Of a DNA stretch of 64,000 nucleotides, positions 47,898 through 55,011 are shown piece by piece. Origin of the DNA: Enteractinococcus fodinae (lineage in GTDB: Bacteria; Actinomycetota; Actinomycetes; Actinomycetales; Micrococcaceae); assembly GCF_031458395.1 (NCBI RefSeq), contig NZ_JAVDYJ010000001.1:2170001-2234000 (forward strand), written 5' to 3'. The notes beneath the pieces are model-generated. The model did not search any database. It was not told the DNA's origin and worked only from the letters and a program-made list of their open reading frames with translations. Made by a program: the position numbers and the translations under genes. Position 1 is the stretch's first letter. Each line of letters begins with the position of its first letter.

Positions 47898-48989
47898 TTA
47901 TTGTGCCTCCCCTGATCCCGGAACGACCTGAGATTGTTGTGGTGTGAGTGCTTGTAACAGTGACGCAAGACGGATGTAGCCAATATGGTCACTGGAATGC
48001 TCCGCTTCGACCGCGACGGGCGCATTCGCTTCCAGCACCACGGGCACGATCTCTTGCAGCGTCGCGCTGGGTTTCACTGTCAGAGCGTTTTTGGCGAAAG
48101 CAGCACGATCTGCTTCGCTGAGTTCCTCATTGGGCACCATCACAGCTTCTGCCGTCAAGACTCGTCCGCGGTCGACGTCGGCCGTGAAGGATGCCACGTA
48201 GTCGTCTGCCGGTTCGGAGAGAATCTCTTGTGGAGTCCCGATCTGGACGATTTGTCCATCTTTCATCACAGCAATTCGATCTCCCAGGAACATCGCTTCG
48301 TTGAGATCGTGGGTGATGAAGACAATGGTGCGACCCAGTTGAGCCTGGATTTGTTTGAGTTCATCCTGCATTTCACGCCGGATCAGTGGGTCCAGGGCCG
48401 AAAACGCTTCGTCCATGAGCATGATGTCAGTCTCTGCAGCTAGTGCACGTGCCAGTCCGACACGTTGCTGCATACCGCCGGATAGTTCGGAGGGGTAGGA
48501 ATCCTCCCAGCCCTTGAGTCCCACGGCAGCTAGAACTTCGCGGGCCTTCGCGTAACGTTTTTCTTTCTCCACGCCTTGGGTTTCAAGACTGTAGGCAGCG
48601 TTTTCGATCACCGTCCAGTGCGGGAACAGTGCGAAGTGCTGAAACACCATGGAAATATGTTCAGAACGCAGTGCACGGAGCTCTTTAGGCGTCAGCTTCG
48701 CTAGATCTTGGCCGAGCACCTCAACCGTGCCGGAGGTCGCTGGCTGGAGCGCATTCAGTGTCCTAATAACGGTTGACTTACCCGAGCCTGACAAGCCCAT
48801 GACGACGAATATCTCACCTTGATAGACATCAAAGGAGGCATCTATGACCGCGGCTGTCCCAGCTTTTTCGACGTCTTGACGTGTTTCGCCCGATTTCAGT
48901 CGGTCAACGACCGCTTCGGGACGCCGGCCGAATACCTTATAGACATTCCTGGCCCGTATCACGGGCTGGGCTGTGTTTGGTTCGCTCAT
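47898..48989 (-). CDS. Glycine-betaine-type ABC ATPase
   Basis: The 363-residue ATPase has an N-terminal segment NVYKVFGRRPEAVVDRLKSG, typical of ProV/OpuAA, Walker A GLSGSGKSTVIRT (about residues 69-81), the signature LSGGMQQRVGLARALA, Walker B ILMMDEAFSALD-like (DIMLMDEAFSALDP), and the switch His in FITHDLNEAMF. A C-terminal regulatory region (residues ~265-350) replaces a clear CBS pair. The start ATG at 48989 has only a weak GGTGGG site. It is the first gene of the operon. Confidence 0.94.
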   Translation of the reverse strand: MSEPNTAQPVIRARNVYKVFGRRPEAVVDRLKSGETRQDVEKAGTAAVIDASFDVYQGEIFVVMGLSGSGKSTVIRTLNALQPATSGTVEVLGQDLAKLTPKELRALRSEHISMVFQHFALFPHWTVIENAAYSLETQGVEKEKRYAKAREVLAAVGLKGWEDSYPSELSGGMQQRVGLARALAAETDIMLMDEAFSALDPLIRREMQDELKQIQAQLGRTIVFITHDLNEAMFLGDRIAVMKDGQIVQIGTPQEILSEPADDYVASFTADVDRGRVLTAEAVMVPNEELSEADRAAFAKNALTVKPSATLQEIVPVVLEANAPVAVEAEHSSDHIGYIRLASLLQALTPQQSQVVPGSGEAQ

Positions 48990-49606
48990 GGTGCTTGACC
49001 CACCGCCACACCGTGACGGGTGAGCTCCTCCTCACGTCCTTGTTCAACTTGCTAACAAAATAAATATAGGTCGGCCTACCGAATGGCACCGGATCGCGGT
49101 GTTACTTGCGAGTAGACACAACCTCTCGCATCAACGCTAACAAGATTGACACTGCAATTACAGGTGCCACTCAGTCTGTTATCAGGAAGTGACCCTGGAG
49201 GTTGACAAGCTGGAAAAGTTGACGAATACGCGCGCATGGACCCGTGTCCAAAGTGGCGCATCTCACAAAATGCCCCGACGACCTAGCCAGCATCGGCCCC
49301 ATGGGGCGATCCAGCTCACGCCCCGAGCGGCCGGAGGCGAGCTGCTCGACTGATCATAATTGCCACTCTCGGGCTCGCTTTATTCGCCTCGGCGAGCAGG
49401 CACAGCCCGGCCCTCTACGCTATCAGCGAAACGTATTGTTCAGTTGAAGGCTCAAATATGCCCACCCAACCCGGATATTCAAGGTGATTGGCCTCAAAGC
49501 CACCCTTGACATATATCACATATTCTGATTTTATGCCTGCCTTTCGCATTTAGGTTCGGCTCACCTTGCTAGATACACGTCACCTTGCCAGACATCATGT
49601 TGTACT
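48990..49606. other. 617-base spacer with control sites for the ABC operon and the P-type ATPase
   Basis: No convincing gene is present. On the minus strand an AT-rich TATATT/TATTTT region near 49060-49075 is a likely -10 area for the ABC operon, with a leader of about 70 nt. On the plus side the promoter and operator-like repeats of the P-type ATPase are given separately. A hydrophobic stretch at about 49340-49430 could be a remnant of a membrane gene, but this is too weak to call. Confidence 0.4.
49506..49594 (+). promoter_or_regulatory. Promoter and DtxR-like and direct-repeat sites upstream of the P-type ATPase
   Basis: TTGACA (49506-49511) and TTTTAT (49529-49534) are 17 nt apart. A site at 49550-49568 matches 14 of 19 positions of the iron-regulator DtxR/IdeR consensus (TTAGGTTAGCCTAACCTAA). 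It overlaps a direct repeat with a 19-bp period: TCACCTTGC at 49561-49569 and again at 49580-49588. AAGGTGA at 49481-49487 is a third copy, inverted. A metal-responsive repressor is likely; which metal is unknown. Confidence 0.45.
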
Positions 49607-51508
49607 ATGAGCCAGCGAAATTTTGTTGTCCGGCACCCACTCCTCCACCCGGTGGTTTTGTTCGTGGTGGGCGGCCTCGTGCTGGGTGTCGTATTCTTCT
49701 TCGCTGACATGCCTGCCCAGCTGGCTGCTGTGGCCTACGTGGTCGTCGGCGTCGTTATCCTTCTGACGTCAATTGATATGGTCAAAGCACTCAGAGCCGG
49801 TCAGTGGGGGCTAGATATCCTTGCCGTGGTGGCTATGCTTGCCACACTTGCGGTTGAAGAATACTTAGCGGGACTCATTATCGCGCTGATGCTGACCGGC
49901 GGTGAAGCGCTCGAAGACATGGCCGCAGGGCGGGCCTCACGCGAACTCGATTCACTTATTAATCGGCGCCCCACGTTTGCGAACGTCTTAGATACCGACG
50001 GAATCACCGTGCATCGAAAGAATATTTCCGATGTCGAAGTCGGCGATATGCTCGTCGTCCGCGGCAATGAGGTAGTCCCGGTCGATGGCTTGTTAATGTC
50101 ACAGCGGGCCTCACTCGACGAATCATCGGTCACCGGCGAAGCCCTGCCGGTGACAAAATACACCGGGGACGAAGTCATCTCCGGTACGGTCAACAGCACC
50201 GAGACCCTACAGCTGCAGGCCACTACTACTGCCCAAGACTCGCATTATGCCAAGATTGTACGCTTGGTCGAAGAAGCCGTGGAATCTCGTGCGCCGATGG
50301 TGCGACTTGCAGATCGCTACGCTGTCCCCTTTACAGTCATCTCGCTGATCGTCGCGGGCGTGGCCTGGTGGTATTCCGGAGATCCGGTGCGCTTTGCCGA
50401 AGTGCTCGTGGTGGCGACGCCATGCCCCCTACTCATCGGTGCCCCTGTGTCATTTATGGGTGGTATGTCTTCAGCCGCCCGAGCCAATGTCATCGTTAAA
50501 GACGGTGGCACTCTGGAGCGGCTTGCAAAGGTGAAGTCGGCGGCTTTCGATAAAACGGGCACGCTCACTCAAGGCAGACCAACGGTTTCACGGATCGAGC
50601 CCGTGACCGGCTCTGTTGAAGAGACCCTGCGACTGGCAGCTTCGGCCGAGCAGTATTCGGTACATGTCTTTGCTGAACCAATTGTGGCGCATGCTCGCCA
50701 CGAAAATCTCGAACTCCTAGCAATCGACACTGCAGAAGAGATCGCAACCAACGGGGTCGAGGCACGAACGTCAGCTGGTGATCACGTGCGAGTCGGGAAA
50801 TCATCATTCATCGCAGAGGTTGCGCCCGCACATGAAGAATTCCCGCTCAACGCCGGGGAATCAGCCGTCTACGTCTCCAAGAACACCGAGCTTGTTGGCA
50901 TCATCGTCCTGGCTGATCCGCTGAGACACGCCTCGACCGCCACGCTGCAATGGCTGACCGACCACGGGGTAGACCAAATGGTCATGGTCACCGGCGACAT
51001 GGAAGATACCGCCCAGGCCATCGCCCAAGAAGTGGGATTCGGTCGCGCGCAAGTTTTCTCATCGATGAGCCCGACAGACAAAGTCGAGGTCGTCCAACGG
51101 ATGCCGGCTCCCACACTCATGGTCGGCGATGGCATCAACGATGCACCCATCCTGGCAACCGCCGATGTGGGGATCGCCATGGGTGCCCGCGGCGCGACCG
51201 CTGCGTCAGAATCCGCCGATGCGGTCATTACCTCAGAAAATATTGCTCGGCTGGCAGATGTGGTGCATATTTCAAAACGTACGGTGTCGATCGCACTGCA
51301 ATCCATCTGGTTTGGCATGGCGGTTTCGATTGGGCTCATGGCCATCGCCGCATTTGGGTATTTACCGGCCACGTTCGGCGCCTTATTGCAGGAAGTGGTC
51401 GATATTGTTGCAATTGTCATTGCGTTGCGTGCCCTGCGGTTGCATCGAGATATCCCATCGAAGCGCATTACTAGCCCGCGACGAGCGACCACCCCGGTAC
51501 GCGTTTAG
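49607..51508 (+). CDS. P1B-type heavy-metal-transporting ATPase with TPCP motif
   Basis: The 633-residue ATPase has the phosphorylation motif DKTGTLTQG (Asp about residue 315), the actuator SVTGEALPV, and the hinge MVGDGINDAPILATADVGIAMG. The transport motif in the sixth helix is TPCPLL (about residues 270-275), not CPC or SPC. The usual P1B motif SEHPLA is replaced by SVHVFAEP, as in a divergent subgroup. No N-terminal metal-binding domain is present. The substrate is a transition metal; upstream DtxR-like sites favour iron or manganese, but this is not proven. No clear ribosome site precedes the ATG. Confidence 0.88.
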   Translation: MSQRNFVVRHPLLHPVVLFVVGGLVLGVVFFFADMPAQLAAVAYVVVGVVILLTSIDMVKALRAGQWGLDILAVVAMLATLAVEEYLAGLIIALMLTGGEALEDMAAGRASRELDSLINRRPTFANVLDTDGITVHRKNISDVEVGDMLVVRGNEVVPVDGLLMSQRASLDESSVTGEALPVTKYTGDEVISGTVNSTETLQLQATTTAQDSHYAKIVRLVEEAVESRAPMVRLADRYAVPFTVISLIVAGVAWWYSGDPVRFAEVLVVATPCPLLIGAPVSFMGGMSSAARANVIVKDGGTLERLAKVKSAAFDKTGTLTQGRPTVSRIEPVTGSVEETLRLAASAEQYSVHVFAEPIVAHARHENLELLAIDTAEEIATNGVEARTSAGDHVRVGKSSFIAEVAPAHEEFPLNAGESAVYVSKNTELVGIIVLADPLRHASTATLQWLTDHGVDQMVMVTGDMEDTAQAIAQEVGFGRAQVFSSMSPTDKVEVVQRMPAPTLMVGDGINDAPILATADVGIAMGARGATAASESADAVITSENIARLADVVHISKRTVSIALQSIWFGMAVSIGLMAIAAFGYLPATFGALLQEVVDIVAIVIALRALRLHRDIPSKRITSPRRATTPVRV

Positions 51509-51529
51509 TCTGCTGCGAGACCCCGCGGT

Positions 51530-51859
51530 TTAGTCGCCCGGAGTTTCAAAGTAGATTCCATAATGTGCACTACAGCCCGGATTGAAGGCCGCACTACAGG
51601 CAGGGCATCGTTCCGTGCGCATGTATTGAGCGACGAGAAGTTCCGTTTTGCAGACTCCGCACAGCACTGCTGGCTCATCGCTACGGTTATCTGGCCACGG
51701 TCGACGCTCGTGGTCAGCTACCTCATCATGACATTTGAAGCACGGATAGTACTGTTCACAGCACCCAAATTTCAGCGCTACCACATCCAACAGGGTCGCA
51801 TAGTGCGCGCACCGTGTTTGGTCATCGACCGTATGGCCATACACCTGGGGATCAGTCAT
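51530..51859 (-). CDS. CHY zinc-finger protein
   Basis: The 109-residue protein is a stand-alone CHY zinc finger (Hot13-like): YGHTVDDQTRCAHYATLLDVVALKFGCCEQYYPCFKCHDEVADHERRPW, CGVCKTELLVAQYM, and CPACSAAFNPGC-AHY. Eight or more Cys/His ligands for about three zinc ions are visible. The start at 51859 is chosen because TAGGTT is 7 nt upstream (leaderless pattern). Its convergent neighbour is the metal ATPase, but a link is not shown. Confidence 0.88.
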   Translation of the reverse strand: MTDPQVYGHTVDDQTRCAHYATLLDVVALKFGCCEQYYPCFKCHDEVADHERRPWPDNRSDEPAVLCGVCKTELLVAQYMRTERCPACSAAFNPGCSAHYGIYFETPGD

Positions 51860-51902
51860 GTCTGACAACCTACCAGCATGAATACTGCTCGAGCAGTGAT
51901 GC

Positions 51903-51939
51903 GAAAACCCCGCCAGATCAGCGATCTGACGGGGTTTTA
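51903..51939 (-). terminator. Terminator of tRNA-Ser(GGA)
   Basis: On the minus strand CCCCGTCAGATC pairs with GATCTGGCGGGG (one G-U), followed by TTTTCGC. It begins 6 nt after the tRNA 3' end. The forward reading has an equal T-run, so it may be bidirectional. Confidence 0.9.
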
Positions 51940-51944
51940 TTTCG

Positions 51945-52029
51945 CGGAGGATAGGGGATTTGAACCCCTGAGGGCTTTCACCCAACACGCGTTCCAGGCG
52001 TGCGCACTAGGCCGCTATGCGAATCCTCC
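51945..52029 (-). tRNA. tRNA-Ser(GGA)
   Basis: Read on the minus strand, GGAGGAT (52029-52023) pairs with ATCCTCC (51952-51946); discriminator G follows at 51945. The anticodon stem-loop CACGC-CTGGAAC-GCGTG gives anticodon GGA, reading UCC and UCU serine codons. The long variable arm and GGTTCAAATCC T-loop are present. No CCA is encoded (GCGAA follows), unlike tRNA-Ser(CGA) above. Confidence 0.97.
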
Positions 52030-52118
52030 AGAGGGACTTTACAAAGTGTTCACTTCGCAAAGACCAGACTTTAGCATAGCCCATCCATTCTGAAATTAGC
52101 AAAACCGAAGACGGGGCG

Positions 52119-52844
52119 TTAATCGCAACCGTCGACGCCGCAAACTTGACCGTCACTGCCAATAGTTTGCAAGGGCGCAGGGTTGAGTTCCTCCCAGACT
52201 TGATTGAGAGCTTGAGTGAAGGTTTCAACCGATTGTGCTCCAGGAAGTGCGTACTTTTGGGCCAGCACATAGGTCGGGACGGCTGAGACCCCATAAGCGC
52301 GGGCTTGCGCCACATCAGCGCGGGCGGCCGCATCAAACTCGTCGGAAGCTAGTACTTCGCGAACACGGGGTTCATCCAGCCCCACAGAAATCGCAACTTG
52401 CACGAGCTGTTCGTGATCGGAGAGGTCCAGACCCGTTTCAAAATGTCCGGCTAGCAGTTCACGTTTCAATGCCGGCGTGATGTGTGCGCTCTCGTCTGCG
52501 GCTTCCGCGTCATGCAGCTTCGCCAAGTGCAACAACCGGTGGGCGGTCCAGGAGTTCGCCACCACCACATCGTCCATGTTGAACTCTATACCGGCTTCTT
52601 TCCCGTCAGCTTTGATGGTCTCAAACATCTGATGCACCTGGTTTGACGGCATGCCTTTGGTCTCTGCCAGGTACTGCACCTCGCTGCGATCGTCGCGCTC
52701 AGGCAATGACGGATCCAGCTGGAAGGTGCGATAGTGCACGTCTACCGATTCTCGATGCGGGAATGTTGCGAGCGCTTCTTCAAACCGCGTGAGCCCGATG
52801 TAGCACCATGGGCAGGCAATGTCAGACCAGATATCAATTCTCAT
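52119..52844 (-). CDS. FrnE-type DsbA-family oxidoreductase
   Basis: The 241-residue protein has a DsbA-like thioredoxin fold with the active site CPWC (residues 11-14, DIACPWCYIG) and the cis-Pro region GVSAVPTYVLAQKY. The C-terminus ends QVCGVDGCD, a CX4C pair (Cys235 and Cys240), which is a known second redox motif of Deinococcus FrnE. No signal peptide is present, so it is cytoplasmic. The start at 52844 is chosen to begin at the DsbA fold; the longer frame adds 48 non-conserved residues. It probably acts in thiol/oxidative-stress defence. Confidence 0.88.
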   Translation of the reverse strand: MRIDIWSDIACPWCYIGLTRFEEALATFPHRESVDVHYRTFQLDPSLPERDDRSEVQYLAETKGMPSNQVHQMFETIKADGKEAGIEFNMDDVVVANSWTAHRLLHLAKLHDAEAADESAHITPALKRELLAGHFETGLDLSDHEQLVQVAISVGLDEPRVREVLASDEFDAAARADVAQARAYGVSAVPTYVLAQKYALPGAQSVETFTQALNQVWEELNPAPLQTIGSDGQVCGVDGCD

Positions 52845-52979
52845 GCCTGCTACTTTGACACGCGCACTGCCGCCGAGCAATTGTGTTTCCCCGAAAGCGT
52901 GGCGCACCGGTCGATCACCGTCAGAGAACGCTGTGCTACGAATTCGCACTTTGGCTTCGAATTGGTATGATGGACTCCG

Positions 52980-53066
52980 GCCCCTCACGCGGTGTCATCT
53001 TACTCAACTCCCCCAGGGCAGGAATGCAGCAAGGGTAGGTATGCTCTGGCAGGTGCGTGAGGGGCT
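52980..53066 (+). ncRNA. ffs: Signal recognition particle RNA (small type)
   Basis: CCCCTCACG (52981-52989) pairs with CGTGAGGGG (53056-53064). The conserved helix-8 core follows the family pattern, with AGGGCAGGAATGCAGCAAGGG containing the GCAG-tetraloop-like and asymmetric loop, then TAGGTATGCTCTGGCAGG. About 87 nt fits the short bacterial 4.5S-like SRP RNA. Its place upstream of dnaX is usual in actinobacteria. Confidence 0.93.
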
Positions 53067-53317
53067 CCTTGATTTAATACTTTCAGGGACCCCTTTCGCA
53101 GGGTCGAGGCATCGATCATCAGTCTGATCCTTGATGACCACTGACAACAAGTCCGGCCGAACATGCTGATCGCTACGATTCCGACACGCTGGTATTCGAG
53201 ATACCCTCCACCCACCCCTTCGTGGTGTTGCGCTACTGCAGTGCGCTAGACGCCTGAAATCCCATCGCCGAGTTGTACACACCCATCGATAAACCCTTTG
53301 GACCAGGTGTGACCGGT

Positions 53318-53339
53318 GTTACGGTGGTACCACCGTAAC
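53318..53339. promoter_or_regulatory. Perfect 22-bp palindrome before the orphan binding-protein gene
   Basis: The 22 bases 53318-53339 equal their own reverse complement; half-site GTTACGGTGGT. It is 20 bp before the start of the orphan binding-protein gene, and AGGTGT/ACACCT partial arms flank it. A repressor operator of the TetR/BetI type is likely; a hairpin in the 5' leader is the alternative. Confidence 0.6.
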
Positions 53340-53359
53340 CACTTACACCTTAGGAATAC

Positions 53360-54277
53360 ATGAGCCATACAGCAAAGAAAAAATTTCACAGCATGGGCCG
53401 TGTCACCGCTCTTGCCGCTGCTGTCGGTCTTGCGCTGACCGCCTGCGGAAACGGGGAGACTGCAGACACCGGCGACGAAGGTGGCGAAGACAACACCATC
53501 GACATTGCCATCAACCACGGTTGGGAAGAAGGCATCGCCGTCGCTGAGCTCTGGGCACTCATCCTGGAAGATGAAGGCTACGAAGTCAGCAAAAACTACA
53601 TGGACCTCGCTCCGAGCTTCTCCGCACTGTCCACCGGTGACATGGACTTCAACATGAACATCTGGCAGCCGGTGACACATGAGGAATACCTCAACGAATA
53701 CGGCGAAGACCTTGAAGAAGTTGGGGTCTGGAATAGCGACGCGAACCAAGTTATTGCGGTCAACGCTGATGCTCCCATCGACTCGCTGGATGAATTGGCT
53801 GACAACGCCGATCTATTCGATAGCGAACTGGTCGGCATTGAACCGGGTGCTGGTCTGACAGAACGCACCGAACAGTACGTTATCCCGGACTACGGCCTGG
53901 AAGACTGGGAGTTCACAACCTCCTCAACTCCAGCAATGCTGCAGGAAGTCGACACTGCCACCAGTGCTGGCGAAAACATCGCGTTCACCCTGTGGCGTCC
54001 GCACTGGGCTTTTAGCGCTTATGACATCAAAGCACTCGAAGACCCTGAAGAAGCTCTTGGTCAGGAAGAAAACATGACCATCTACGCTCGCAATGGCTTC
54101 TCTGACGATCATCCTGAAGTCTATGAATGGTTGTCGAACTTTGAGTTCGAAACAGACCTGCTGCAGGATCTTGAAGAAGACATGTTCGTTGAAGAAGTCT
54201 CACAAGACGACTACCCAGAGGTCGTGCGTGAGTGGATGGAAGAAAACCAAGAATGGGTTGACAGCCTCACAAACTAA
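53360..54277 (+). CDS. Orphan glycine-betaine-type ABC substrate-binding lipoprotein
   Basis: The 305-residue protein is a paralogue of the binding protein at 46-47 kb. It has a signal peptide with lipobox LTAC, then HGWEEGIAVAELWALILEDEGYEVSKNY, NIWQPVTHEEYLNEYGEDL, DAPIDSLDELADNADLF, EPGAGLTERTEQYVIPDYGLEDWEFTTSSTPAMLQEVDTA, and TLWRPHWAFSAYDIKALEDPEEALG. No permease or ATPase lies beside it, so it may share the transporter encoded 5 kb away. AGGA precedes the ATG; a perfect palindrome upstream suggests its own regulator. Confidence 0.92.
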   Translation: MSHTAKKKFHSMGRVTALAAAVGLALTACGNGETADTGDEGGEDNTIDIAINHGWEEGIAVAELWALILEDEGYEVSKNYMDLAPSFSALSTGDMDFNMNIWQPVTHEEYLNEYGEDLEEVGVWNSDANQVIAVNADAPIDSLDELADNADLFDSELVGIEPGAGLTERTEQYVIPDYGLEDWEFTTSSTPAMLQEVDTATSAGENIAFTLWRPHWAFSAYDIKALEDPEEALGQEENMTIYARNGFSDDHPEVYEWLSNFEFETDLLQDLEEDMFVEEVSQDDYPEVVREWMEENQEWVDSLTN

Positions 54278-54280
54278 GCA

Positions 54281-54907
54281 CTACACGATCTGACAGGCGT
54301 CGACGAAAGAGAGCCTGCCGGCCCGTGGACGAACCGCATCGGCATCATCAACATTTGGCTTCCAACCAACGTTGATGATGACCTCGGTTTTCCACCCGGT
54401 GTCGGTGTGGAACTCTTCGTCGACGCCTGTGGCATTAAAGCCGGTCATCGGGCCCACCTGCAGACCGTGAGCACGTAGCCCCAGGATGAGATACCCGATC
54501 TGTAAGTGTGCAGACCGTTGCCCAATCTCCCGGCGTGCCGCTGGATCGGGTTCCAGCTTTGCACGAGCCCCTTCACGGTGCGGTGCTAACACCTCTAAGT
54601 GATGGTGCCAATTTGGGTCCCACGCGGCAATAATCGTCATCGGCGCGGCCATGGTTTTATCACGGTTCCCGCGGCGCATATGCGGGCTCAGTCGCTGTTT
54701 TGCCTCGGGGCTGGCGATGAGGCTGAGACGCATCGGTTGGGAATTCATCTGCGTGGGGGCCCACCGGATGTCCTCGTAGACTGCGGCGATCACGGCCGGA
54801 TCCACGGGCTCAGCAGCAAAAGTCTTGATGGTATGCGCTTGGACAAACAGCGCATCCAGGACTTCCCGAGGCACCCCAGCCTCGGCAGCGGGACCGTGGA
54901 ACACCAT
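54281..54907 (-). CDS. Nitroreductase-family flavoprotein (RutE-like)
   Basis: The 208-residue FMN protein has the pattern of RutE/HadB-type members: IKTFAAEPVDPAVIAAVYEDIRWAPTQMNSQPMRLSLI near the N-terminus and QIGYLILGLRAHGLQVGPMTGFNATGVDEEF with the PMTGF motif. RutE reduces malonic semialdehyde in uracil breakdown; the same role is a good guess, but no rut genes are nearby. A good AAAGGAAAA site precedes the ATG. Its stop lies 4 bp from the stop of the convergent binding-protein gene. Confidence 0.85.
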   Translation of the reverse strand: MVFHGPAAEAGVPREVLDALFVQAHTIKTFAAEPVDPAVIAAVYEDIRWAPTQMNSQPMRLSLIASPEAKQRLSPHMRRGNRDKTMAAPMTIIAAWDPNWHHHLEVLAPHREGARAKLEPDPAARREIGQRSAHLQIGYLILGLRAHGLQVGPMTGFNATGVDEEFHTDTGWKTEVIINVGWKPNVDDADAVRPRAGRLSFVDACQIV

Positions 54908-55011
54908 GCGTTTTCCTTTCCTCAGCTTCGAAGAATACAGTCTATTGTGACAGTTCGGCCAGCAGATAATGCTGGTAACGATTCGCCCGTCAGCACGCTA
55001 GGGTATTGAGA

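Noticed and set aside
48966-48993. A seven-codon upstream ORF (GTG...TGA) overlapping the start of the ABC ATPase gene
   Set aside because: The nearest ribosome site is too far away and the peptide shows no attenuator features; probably chance.
49300-49450. Remnant of a membrane-protein gene in the spacer before the P-type ATPase
   Set aside because: A hydrophobic stretch is present but too short to match a family, with no start or further fragments.
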